Source: Nitrincola lacisaponensis | GTDB taxonomy: Bacteria > Pseudomonadota > Gammaproteobacteria > Pseudomonadales > Balneatricaceae | Length of the DNA stretch: 64,000 nt | NCBI RefSeq assembly: GCF_000691225.1 | Contig: NZ_JMSZ01000042.1 | Span: 248,001 to 312,000 of the forward strand | Direction: 5' to 3' | In this document: positions 56,493 to 64,000 of the stretch, piece by piece | How positions within the stretch are numbered: the first letter of the stretch is position 1 | Layout of the letters: every line of letters begins with the position of its first letter | The notes under the pieces: model-generated | What the model was told of the DNA's origin: nothing | The model's database searches: none | What the model saw: the letters and a program-made list of their open reading frames with translations, nothing else | Made by a program: the position numbers and the translations under genes

Positions 56493-59012
56493 ATGAAAAA
56501 GCAACTTGTAGTCATTGGCAATGGTATGGTTGGCCATCATTTTGTCGAGCAGCTGATGGCGTCATCGGTCGCTGACGAGTATCAGGTGAGCGTTTTCGCC
56601 GAGGAGCCTTGCCGCGCTTACGACCGTGTGCATCTGTCGGAATATTTTGATCATCCGGATGCCACACACCTGCAACTGGGTGAGCCAGACTTTTACACCC
56701 GGCACTCGATTGCATTGCATCTGGCAGAACCCGTGATCCGGCTGGATCGTGACAGGCGTCGAGTGATTACCGCCCAGGGGGAGTATGCCTATGACGCCCT
56801 GGTGCTGGCGACCGGTTCCTATCCGTTTGTGCCACCTATTCCCGGACGGGAGCAGCCACATTGTCTGGTGTACCGGACGCTGGAAGATCTGGATGCGATT
56901 CGGGAAAGTGCGCAGGGTGCCCAACGTGGTGTTGTGGTGGGTGGTGGGTTGCTCGGCCTGGAGGCAGCGCATGCACTGACCAAACTCGGTCTGGAAGCGC
57001 ATGTGGTGGAATTCGCGCCACGACTGATGCCGGTGCAACTGGATACTCAGGCTGGCGAGCTGCTGCGGCGCAAGATCGAAGCGCTGGGTGTGCAGGTACA
57101 TACCGATAAGGCCACTCAGGCCATTGTCAGTGGTGATACGCAACGCCTGAAAATGTGTTTCAGTGATGAAAGCTATCTGGAAACCGATCTGATCGTGTTT
57201 TCGGCAGGTATCCGTCCGCAGGACCGGTTGGCCGCAGAGGCCGGACTGGTACTGGGCGAACGTGGTGGCATTCAGATTGACAGCCAGTGTCGCACCAGTG
57301 ACCCCTCGATTTATGCCATAGGCGAGTGCGCAATCTGGAATCAACAGCAGTTTGGCCTGGTGGCACCCGGATATACCATGGCTCGGGTCGCTGTCGCCCA
57401 CCTCAGTGGTGATGTCGGGACCCGTTTCAGTGGGGCAGATATGTCCACCAAGCTGAAGCTGCTGGGTGTTGATGTGGGTTCGATCGGTGATGCCCAGGGC
57501 CTTACACCGGGGGCATTGAACTACCGCTATGCGGATGAGCTGTCAGGTGTGTATCGGCGTCTGGTGGTGTCTGCCGATGGTCAGCATCTGCTGGGTGCGA
57601 TCCTGATCGGCGATAACAGTTACTATGACACGCTGTTGCAGTATGCCTTGAACGCCATTGTGTTGCCGGAGTATCCGGAAACATTGATTCTGCCTGCCGT
57701 TGCGGGAGCAGAGCCGGTACTGGGTGTTGCCTCACTGCCACAGGAAGCGACACTCTGTTCCTGCCACAACGTGACCAAAGGCGACATTTGCGAGGCGATG
57801 AATGACGGCGCCGTTTCCATGGCGGACCTGAAGCAGATGACACGGGCGGCAACCGGTTGTGGTGGTTGTTCGGCGATGGTGAAAAATGTACTGGATGCCG
57901 AGCTGGAGAAGCGAGGGGTTCAGGTCGACAAATCGATCTGTGAGCACTTTGCCTATACCCGTCAGGAGCTGTTTCATCTGATTCGGGTGGAAGAGATACA
58001 CAGCTTTGCCGATCTGCTGCAACGCTATGGCAAAGGCGGTGGTTGTGAGGTTTGCAAACCCGCTGTCGCATCCATTCTGGCCAGCGTCTGGAACGAGCAT
58101 GTTCACGAGCCCGCACATGTCGCCTTGCAGGACACGAATGACACCTTTATGGCGAATATGCAGAAAAATGGCACCTATTCTGTCGTACCGCGTATTCCCG
58201 GTGGAGAGATCACCCCGCAGATGTTGATCAGCCTGGGTGAAGTAGGGCGCAAATACGACCTCTATACCAAAATCACCGGTGGCCAGCGCATCGACCTGTT
58301 TGGCGCCACCCTGGATGAGTTACCGCTGATCTGGGAAGAGTTGATTGCAGCCGGCTTCGAAACAGGGCACGCCTATGGCAAGTCGCTGCGTACGGTCAAA
58401 TCCTGTATCGGTGATACCTGGTGTCGTTATGGGGTACAGGACAGCATGAGTATGGCGATACGCCTGGAGAATCGTTACAAGGGCTTGAGGACACCGCATA
58501 AGGTCAAGATGGCCGTTTCCGGCTGTACCCGTGAATGTGCCGAAGCCCAGAGCAAGGATGTCGGGGTCATTGCCACTGAAAAAGGCTGGAACCTGTATGT
58601 GTGTGGTAATGGTGGCATGAAGCCGCGTCATGCCGATCTGTTTGCGACCGATCTGGATGATGAAACCCTGATCCGTTATATCGACCGCCTGTTGATGTTT
58701 TATGTCTACACCGCTGATCGCCTGCAGCGTACATCTGTCTGGATGGAAAACCTGGAGGGTGGCTTGAGCTACCTTCAGGCGGTGGTGATGAACGACAGTC
58801 TGGGGCTGGCCGAGGAACTGGAGGCACGTATGCAGCATGTGGTGGACAGCTATCAGTGCGAATGGAAAACCGCTGTTGAAGACCCGCAGAAGCGCAAGCG
58901 TTTCCGCAGCTATGTGAATGCCAGTGAACCCAGACGCGCACGTATTCAGTTGATTGAAGAGCGGGGTCAGCGGATTCCGGCACGTAACCTGACCGAGGAG
59001 GAAGTGGCATGA
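56493..59012 (+). CDS. nirB: assimilatory nitrite reductase large subunit
   Basis: 839 residues from the ATG at 56493, preceded by AGAGG. The FAD/NADH domain opens with LVVIGNGMVGHHFVEQL and has a second dinucleotide fold at VVVGGGLLGLEAAHAL. A BFD-like [2Fe-2S] domain follows (CSCHNVTKGDI, TGCGGC). The siroheme/[4Fe-4S] half contains SCIGDTWCRYG (C-x5-C) and SGCTRECAEA (C-x3-C). It reduces nitrite to ammonium with NADH. It overlaps nirD by four bases. Confidence 0.96.
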   Translation: MKKQLVVIGNGMVGHHFVEQLMASSVADEYQVSVFAEEPCRAYDRVHLSEYFDHPDATHLQLGEPDFYTRHSIALHLAEPVIRLDRDRRRVITAQGEYAYDALVLATGSYPFVPPIPGREQPHCLVYRTLEDLDAIRESAQGAQRGVVVGGGLLGLEAAHALTKLGLEAHVVEFAPRLMPVQLDTQAGELLRRKIEALGVQVHTDKATQAIVSGDTQRLKMCFSDESYLETDLIVFSAGIRPQDRLAAEAGLVLGERGGIQIDSQCRTSDPSIYAIGECAIWNQQQFGLVAPGYTMARVAVAHLSGDVGTRFSGADMSTKLKLLGVDVGSIGDAQGLTPGALNYRYADELSGVYRRLVVSADGQHLLGAILIGDNSYYDTLLQYALNAIVLPEYPETLILPAVAGAEPVLGVASLPQEATLCSCHNVTKGDICEAMNDGAVSMADLKQMTRAATGCGGCSAMVKNVLDAELEKRGVQVDKSICEHFAYTRQELFHLIRVEEIHSFADLLQRYGKGGGCEVCKPAVASILASVWNEHVHEPAHVALQDTNDTFMANMQKNGTYSVVPRIPGGEITPQMLISLGEVGRKYDLYTKITGGQRIDLFGATLDELPLIWEELIAAGFETGHAYGKSLRTVKSCIGDTWCRYGVQDSMSMAIRLENRYKGLRTPHKVKMAVSGCTRECAEAQSKDVGVIATEKGWNLYVCGNGGMKPRHADLFATDLDDETLIRYIDRLLMFYVYTADRLQRTSVWMENLEGGLSYLQAVVMNDSLGLAEELEARMQHVVDSYQCEWKTAVEDPQKRKRFRSYVNASEPRRARIQLIEERGQRIPARNLTEEEVA

Positions 59013-59389
59013 ATGCGGTGATTAACCTGAAATCATCCTGGCTGCCGGTGTGTCGCACCGAGGATCTGGTTGCCGGCTCAGGCGTAGCGGTACTGGTTGA
59101 GACTCAGCCAGTAGCGCTGTTCTGGTTGCCGGATCAACAGCCTGCCTATTATGCTGTTTCACACCGAGACCCTTTCTCCGGTGCCGAAGTGCTGGCGCAT
59201 GGATTGCTCTGTGAAAGTGACGGGCAGTGGTCTGTGGCATCGCCGCTTTACAAACAGCACTTCAGTCTGGCAGATGGACAGTGTCTTGAAGATCCGAACA
59301 TGCGCATTCGCTGCTGGCCTGTTCGTGAGCAGGCTGGCTGGATTGAGATCGACCTGTCAGGCCAGCAGACGGAGAGTCAGGTGGGTTAA
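59009..59389 (+). CDS. nirD: assimilatory nitrite reductase small subunit
   Basis: 126 residues, a Rieske-fold small subunit that lacks the usual cluster ligands, as in E. coli NirD. YAVSHRDPFSGAEVLAHGLL and the C-terminal IRCWPVREQAGWIEIDL are typical. It pairs with NirB. It closes the nrt-nir operon; 121 AT-rich bases then lead to cysI. Confidence 0.93.
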   Translation: MNAVINLKSSWLPVCRTEDLVAGSGVAVLVETQPVALFWLPDQQPAYYAVSHRDPFSGAEVLAHGLLCESDGQWSVASPLYKQHFSLADGQCLEDPNMRIRCWPVREQAGWIEIDLSGQQTESQVG

Positions 59390-59510
59390 ATGTGTTTTAA
59401 TTATAACAAAATTCATAATTAGTATTTTAAGTTATATTGCATTCAGAGTAGACTGCGCCCATCTGTCAATACCATCGCCTGAATTGCAGGTGTCAGGGGA
59501 AAGCTAAGCG

Positions 59511-61169
59511 ATGTATCAATATAACACTGTCGATCAGCAGATTGTTGATGAGCGTGTCGAACAGTTCCGCGATCAAACCCGACGCTACCTGGCCGGAGAC
59601 TTGTCTGATGATGAGTTTCTGGCCTTGCGTCTGATGAATGGCTTGTATATTCAGCGTCAGGCGCCCATGTTGCGTGTTGCCATTCCGTATGGCCTGATGT
59701 CGGCTAACCAGCTGCGCAAACTGGCCCATATTGCCCGTACCTATGACAAGGGCTATGGGCATTTCACCACGCGTACCAATATTCAGTTCAACTGGCCGAA
59801 GCTGGAAGAGGTGCCGGATATTCTGGCAGAGCTGGCGCAGGTACAGATGCATGCCATCCAGACCTCAGGTAACTGTATCCGTAACACCACCACAGATCAC
59901 TTTGCCGGAGTGACACCGGACGAGCTGGAAGATCCACGGCCCTGGTGTGAAATCATTCGTCAGTGGTCGACTCTGCATCCGGAATTTGCCTATCTGCCAC
60001 GCAAATTCAAAATTGCGGTGACCGGCAGTGCTGAAGACCGGGCCGCCAGTCAAGTGCATGATATAGGTTTGCACCTGGTGCGTAATGCTGAGGGGGACAT
60101 CGGCTTTGAAGTGCTGGTCGGTGGTGGTCTGGGACGGACCCCGGTGATAGGTAAAGTGATCCGTGAATTCCTGCCCAAGCAGGATCTGTTGTCCTATCTG
60201 GACGCGATTTTGCGGGTCTATAACCTGAACGGTCGTCGTGACAACAAGTACAAGGCCCGTATCAAGATTCTGGTTGAAGCCATGGGCGTGGATGCGTTCC
60301 GCGATCAGGTGGAAGCTGAGTGGCAACATACCCGGGATACCGAATTGCGTCTGACGGATGCTGAAATTGCGCGAGTAAAGGGCTTTTTCCAGCCTCATCC
60401 CTATGAGGCGTTACCTGCCGAATCCCCTGCGTTGCAACAGCAGCTGCAGTCAGACAGCGACTTTAAGGTCTGGTTCGAGCGCAATACCCGTGCACACAAG
60501 GTCAGCGGATATCGCTGCGTGGTGGTATCACTGAAGCCACTGCTGGGTGCTCCAGGGGATATTACCGATCGCCAGATGGATGTGGTCGCTGAGCTGGCAG
60601 AGCAGTACAGCTTTGCTGAAATCCGCTCAACCCACGATCAGAACCTGGTACTGGCTGAAGTGCGCCAGGACGATCTCTATGCCGTGTGGACCGTGCTGAC
60701 CGAATATAATCTGGCACGCGCCAATATCAACACCCTGACAGATATGATTGTCTGCCCGGGATTTGACTTCTGCGCGCTGGCCAATGCCAAGACACTGAAT
60801 ATCTCCGATGCGATCAACGCCGAGTTTGATAATCTGGATTATCTCTATGATCTGGGCGATATCCAGTTGAATATGTCGGGTTGTATCAATGCCTGTGGTC
60901 ACCATCATGTTGGCCATATCGGTATTCTGGGCGTCGACAAAAAGGGTGAAGACTGGTACCAGATTACACTGGGTGGCTCTGGTCGTGAGGATGCGTCTCT
61001 CGGCAAGGTGCTGGGTAAAGCGGTTGCGGCCGATGAAGTACCTGCTGTCTTGCGTAAAATTCTGGAAACCTATGTTGAACAACGCACAGACGAAGAACGT
61101 TTTCTGGATACCGTGCGTCGTGTCGGTTTGACCCCGTTTAAGGAGAAAGTCTATGCCTCTGCTCATTAA
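59511..61169 (+). CDS. cysI: sulfite reductase hemoprotein (CysI, Pseudomonas type)
   Basis: 552 residues. The duplicated sulfite/nitrite-reductase fold ends in the siroheme-[4Fe-4S] motifs CPGFDFC (C-x5-C) and SGCINACGHHHVG (C-x3-C). GHFTTRTNIQFNWP is the N-terminal substrate-side signature. It reduces sulfite to sulfide. No CysJ flavoprotein gene is present, and the following DUF934 gene is its usual companion in such genomes, so the donor may be ferredoxin reduced by Fpr. Nitrite use cannot be excluded. Confidence 0.9.
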   Translation: MYQYNTVDQQIVDERVEQFRDQTRRYLAGDLSDDEFLALRLMNGLYIQRQAPMLRVAIPYGLMSANQLRKLAHIARTYDKGYGHFTTRTNIQFNWPKLEEVPDILAELAQVQMHAIQTSGNCIRNTTTDHFAGVTPDELEDPRPWCEIIRQWSTLHPEFAYLPRKFKIAVTGSAEDRAASQVHDIGLHLVRNAEGDIGFEVLVGGGLGRTPVIGKVIREFLPKQDLLSYLDAILRVYNLNGRRDNKYKARIKILVEAMGVDAFRDQVEAEWQHTRDTELRLTDAEIARVKGFFQPHPYEALPAESPALQQQLQSDSDFKVWFERNTRAHKVSGYRCVVVSLKPLLGAPGDITDRQMDVVAELAEQYSFAEIRSTHDQNLVLAEVRQDDLYAVWTVLTEYNLARANINTLTDMIVCPGFDFCALANAKTLNISDAINAEFDNLDYLYDLGDIQLNMSGCINACGHHHVGHIGILGVDKKGEDWYQITLGGSGREDASLGKVLGKAVAADEVPAVLRKILETYVEQRTDEERFLDTVRRVGLTPFKEKVYASAH

Positions 61170-61656
61170 TCGTCAGCCTGCTGCCGATCGCTGGACGCTG
61201 ATTCAGCCACAAGAGGGCGAGACACTGGAAGCGCTGGCGACAGGTGTAGACGCTCTGCTGGTGCCGATTGAACAGCTGGATGCAGCCGCCGCGCTGAATC
61301 CGGCTGCGTTAGGGGTGCAAATCAATGGTGACCATAGCGTTGCCCAGTTGCAGCCTTGGCTTGCCCGAGTGACGCTGATTGCCGTTGAATTCCCGGTGTT
61401 CCGTGATGGTCGTGGCTACAGTCTTGCCCGTCAGATACGCCGTCTGGGCTATGAAGGTGAACTCAGAGCAGTTGGTAATGTGGGGCGTGATCAGTTGGGC
61501 TATATGGAACGTTGCGGTTTCAATGCGTTCAGTCTGGCAGATGATCGCTACAGCCCGGATACCCTGAAAGCATTCAGTGAGATTTCTGTACGTTATCAGG
61601 GTGCCGCTGATGATCCACGCCCGGTGTATCGTCAACATTCTGAATCCACGGTATAA
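61153..61656 (+). CDS. DUF934 protein, CysI companion
   Basis: 167 residues, with the family segment FRDGRGYSLARQIRRLGYEGELRA visible in two pieces: FRDGRGYSLARQIR and GNVGRDQLGYMERCGF. It overlaps the cysI 3' end by 17 bases and has AAGGAG upstream of its ATG, so it is translationally coupled. The family is found next to CysI in proteobacteria without CysJ. It might help deliver electrons to CysI, but no activity is established. Confidence 0.9.
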   Translation: MPLLINRQPAADRWTLIQPQEGETLEALATGVDALLVPIEQLDAAAALNPAALGVQINGDHSVAQLQPWLARVTLIAVEFPVFRDGRGYSLARQIRRLGYEGELRAVGNVGRDQLGYMERCGFNAFSLADDRYSPDTLKAFSEISVRYQGAADDPRPVYRQHSESTV

Positions 61657-61665
61657 GGTGATCAC

Positions 61666-62391
61666 ATGTCTGATCAATTGACTCCCGAGCTGCAGCAGAA
61701 AATCGATCAGGTGGTGACTCAGCTGCGTGAAGCAACTGCGCAGTATCAGGGTAATCTGGTGCTGGCCAACAGTCTGGGTGCCGAAGATATGGTGCTGGCT
61801 GACCTGCTGGCACGCTATCTTCCGGATATCAGCCAGTTTGTGCTGGATACCGGTCGTTTGCCTGAGGAAACCCTGACTCTGCTGGCACGCGTGACAGAGC
61901 ATTACCCGCAGTTACAGGTTGATGTGTACTATCCCGAAGCCGCTGCCGTGGAAGCCTATGTGCGTGAGCAGGGCATCAATGCTTTTTATCAGTCTCAGGA
62001 ATTGCGTAAAGCCTGTTGTGGCGTGCGCAAACTTGAACCGCTCAAGCGTGCCCTGACAGGCCGTGCCGCCTGGATCACCGGGTTGCGGCGGGAACAGTCG
62101 GTGACGCGTGATACGGTAGCGTTTTCCGAATGGGATGCGGCCAACGGTTTGCAGAAGCTCAATCCGCTGGCGGACTGGAGTACCAAAGAGATCTGGGCCT
62201 ATCTGCGGCATTTCAACGTGCCCTACAATGAACTGCATGATCGCCATTACCCCAGTATTGGCTGTGCGCCCTGTACCCGTGCGATCAGCGTGGGTGAAGA
62301 TGTACGTGCCGGTCGCTGGTGGTGGGAAAATCCGGAAAACCGTGAGTGTGGGCTGCACGCTGCCTCCAGCATTCCGTTACGCCCTCGCTGA
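61666..62391 (+). CDS. cysH: assimilatory APS reductase (CysH, [4Fe-4S] type)
   Basis: 241 residues. The catalytic Cys228 lies in ECGLH. Unlike the PAPS-specific enzyme of E. coli, this protein has Cys117-Cys118 (KACCGVRK) and Cys200/Cys203 (GCAPC), the ligands of the [4Fe-4S] cluster that mark APS reductase. It reduces APS to sulfite with thioredoxin. This fits the absence of an intact APS kinase in CysN. It starts nine bases after the DUF934 stop. Confidence 0.93.
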   Translation: MSDQLTPELQQKIDQVVTQLREATAQYQGNLVLANSLGAEDMVLADLLARYLPDISQFVLDTGRLPEETLTLLARVTEHYPQLQVDVYYPEAAAVEAYVREQGINAFYQSQELRKACCGVRKLEPLKRALTGRAAWITGLRREQSVTRDTVAFSEWDAANGLQKLNPLADWSTKEIWAYLRHFNVPYNELHDRHYPSIGCAPCTRAISVGEDVRAGRWWWENPENRECGLHAASSIPLRPR

Positions 62392-62411
62392 ACCGCATCA
62401 GGACTCTCCGT

Positions 62412-63800
62412 ATGGAATACTTGCCACTGTTTTTTGATCTCAAGGGACGTGAAGTACTGCTGGTCGGCGGTGGTGATGTCGCGCTGCGCAAAGCCCGGCT
62501 GTTGAGTCGGGCAGGTGCCCGGCTGACGGTGGTGGCACACCAGATCCATCCAGAGCTGCTGGCGCTGCTGAATGCACATCAGGGGCAAGCGTTAATCGGT
62601 GACTATCATGCCGGGCTGCTGCAGCAGAAAACGCTGGTGCTGGCGGCAACGGATGATGAGCCGCTGAATGAGCAGGTGCATCATGATGCCGTGGCCGTCA
62701 ATGTGCCGGTGAATGTGGTCGATAATCCGCCGCTCTGCACCTTTATCTTTCCGGCGATTGTGGATCGTTCCCCGATCGTAATCGGTATCAGCTCTGGCGG
62801 TCAGTCGCCGGTCCTGGCGCGTATTCTGCGCTCACGTCTGGAAAGCCAGATCCCGGTCAGCTTCAGTCGCCTGGGCGCACTGGTCGGACGGCTGCGTGAT
62901 CAGGTAAAAGCGCGTTTCAGTTCGGTGAATGAACGCCGTGTTTTCTGGGAAAAAGTGCTCAATGGGCAGGTTGCCGAGCGGGTCTTTGCCGGACGGGATG
63001 CCGAAGCGGAGTCCTTGTTGCTGGAACAGATACAGGCGGGTTCAGGCGACAGTCAGACAGGTGAGGTCTATCTGGTCGGTGCGGGGCCGGGTGATCCGGA
63101 ACTGCTGACTTTCAAAGCCCTGCGGCTGATGCAGCAGGCGGATGTGGTGCTGTACGACCGTCTGGTATCCGACGAGGTGCTGGAGTTGTGCCGCCGCGAT
63201 GCCGATATGATCTATGTCGGTAAAAAACGCGATCATCATGCCGTGCCACAGCAGGATATCAATCAACTCCTGATTGAACATGCGCAGGCAGGACGCCGTG
63301 TTGTCCGCCTGAAAGGTGGTGATCCATTTATCTTCGGCCGGGGCGGGGAAGAGCTGGAGCAGCTCAAGGCTGCCGGTATCCCGTTTCAGGTGGTGCCCGG
63401 TATTACAGCCGCCAGTGCCTGTTCAACCTACGGCGGTATCCCGCTGACCCACCGGAACTATGCCCAATCCGTCAAATTTGTGACCGGACAGCTGAAAAAC
63501 CGCACCAGTGATCTGAATTTTGCCGAGCTGGTACAACCGAATCAAACCATCGTGTTTTACATGGGACTGCATACGCTTGAGCTGCTGGTTCAGGGTTTGC
63601 TGGAGCAGGGTAAACCGGCTGATACACCCATTGCCATCGTGTCTCAGGGCACATCGCCTCAGCAGCGGGTGTTGACCGGGCAGCTGCAGACCATCGTGGC
63701 ACAGCAGGCTGAGGCGCAGCTGGAAGCACCGGCAATCATTATTGTGGGTGAAGTGGTTGCGCTGCAATCTCAGCTCAGCTGGTTCGGGCAGGACGCCTGA
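62412..63800 (+). CDS. cysG: siroheme synthase CysG
   Basis: 462 residues from the ATG at 62412, giving MEYLPLFFDLKGREVLLVGG, the standard start; the longer frame overlaps cysH. The N-terminal half is the precorrin-2 dehydrogenase/ferrochelatase, and the C-terminal half (from about 220) is SUMT with VYLVGAGPGDPELLTFKA and VVRLKGGDPFIFGRGGEE. It makes siroheme from uroporphyrinogen III for CysI and NirB. It lies 20 bases after cysH and is probably the last gene of this operon. Confidence 0.96.
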   Translation: MEYLPLFFDLKGREVLLVGGGDVALRKARLLSRAGARLTVVAHQIHPELLALLNAHQGQALIGDYHAGLLQQKTLVLAATDDEPLNEQVHHDAVAVNVPVNVVDNPPLCTFIFPAIVDRSPIVIGISSGGQSPVLARILRSRLESQIPVSFSRLGALVGRLRDQVKARFSSVNERRVFWEKVLNGQVAERVFAGRDAEAESLLLEQIQAGSGDSQTGEVYLVGAGPGDPELLTFKALRLMQQADVVLYDRLVSDEVLELCRRDADMIYVGKKRDHHAVPQQDINQLLIEHAQAGRRVVRLKGGDPFIFGRGGEELEQLKAAGIPFQVVPGITAASACSTYGGIPLTHRNYAQSVKFVTGQLKNRTSDLNFAELVQPNQTIVFYMGLHTLELLVQGLLEQGKPADTPIAIVSQGTSPQQRVLTGQLQTIVAQQAEAQLEAPAIIIVGEVVALQSQLSWFGQDA

Positions 63801-63815
63801 TACCGCTGTGCGGTA
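63801..63815 (+). terminator. short hairpin after cysG
   Basis: TACCGC (63801-63806) pairs with GCGGTA (63810-63815) around TGT, followed by ATTTC. It abuts the cysG stop. It is too short for confident assignment as a terminator. Confidence 0.35.
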
Positions 63816-63835
63816 ATTTCTGGCATGATGCGCGC

Positions 63836-64000
63836 ATGAATGAATGGTATGTCTACATGCTGCGCTGTGCTGACCAGTCGCTTTACACCGGTATTACCAC
63901 TGACCTGCAACGCCGGTTGGATCAACATAACAACTGTGATCGTCTGGGCGCGCGCTATACCCGTGGCCGTCGACCGGTCACTCTGGTGTGGCAGGAAAGT
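63836..64000 (+). CDS. GIY-YIG nuclease family protein (UPF0213/YhbQ-like), 3' partial
   Basis: 55 codons are visible before the window ends. MNEWYVYMLRCADQSLYTGI carries the YVY...YTGI form of the GIY-YIG motif, and RRLDQHN follows, as in YhbQ. The family shares the GIY-YIG endonuclease fold; a DNA-damage role is suggested for the E. coli protein. The rest of the gene lies outside. Confidence 0.85.
   Translation, partial: MNEWYVYMLRCADQSLYTGITTDLQRRLDQHNNCDRLGARYTRGRRPVTLVWQES

Noticed and set aside
57502-58116. 204-codon minus-strand frame opposite nirB
   Set aside because: Serine/arginine/histidine-rich shadow of nirB.

Overview
This window looks like chromosomal DNA of a marine-type gammaproteobacterium, most plausibly Oceanospirillales or close to Pseudomonas. 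Indicators are a thrH beside cysB, an rnfABCDGE cluster near nth, the prpBC-acnD-prpF version of the methylcitrate cycle, class Ia nrdAB-yfaE, and NtrC/sigma-54 plus NasR control of nitrate assimilation. No rRNA, tRNA, insertion sequence, prophage or CRISPR array was recognised. Genes are dense and intact; only the first (a periplasmic binding protein) and the last (a GIY-YIG protein) are cut by the window ends.

Layout. 1-7.1 kb: binding protein, KfrA-like coiled-coil protein, cysB, thrH, a chemoreceptor, pabB. 7.3-15.1 kb: alpha/beta hydrolase, then a GntR regulator with prpB, prpC, acnD and prpF for propionate use. 15.2-24.9 kb: DUF2892 protein, ferredoxin-NADP reductase, proS, DUF523 protein, a FixLJ-like two-component pair, an acyl-CoA synthetase, a small MscS channel, gdhA. 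25-30.2 kb: nrdA-nrdB-yfaE behind a pair of NrdR boxes, then a DnaA-box cluster and nth. 30.2-39.9 kb: diguanylate cyclase, response regulator, large MscS-type channel and rnfABCDGE, all on the minus strand. 40-44.6 kb: cysDN, then nnrS-nsrR behind an NsrR box. 44.6-59.4 kb: nitrate/nitrite assimilation, interrupted by an asparagine-aspartate catabolic island. 59.5-63.8 kb: cysI, DUF934, cysH and cysG.

The most notable system is the nitrate assimilation regulon. It is split into two transcription units, nasA-cobA (minus) and nrtABC-nirBD (plus), with the ansAB island and nasR between them. Each unit has its own NtrC-like palindrome about 110 bp upstream, a -24/-12 sigma-54 promoter, and a leader with an AAYGGC hexaloop hairpin that overlaps the 5' arm of a strong intrinsic terminator. 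nasR encodes a NIT-ANTAR antiterminator, so two matched copies of a nitrogen-plus-nitrate logic gate appear to be used.

Sulfate assimilation also hangs together. CysH carries the CC/CxxC cysteines of a [4Fe-4S] APS reductase, and CysN ends in a decayed APS-kinase-like domain, as expected if APS is reduced directly. CysG supplies siroheme to both CysI and NirB, while CobA offers a second uroporphyrinogen methyltransferase tied to the nitrate operon.
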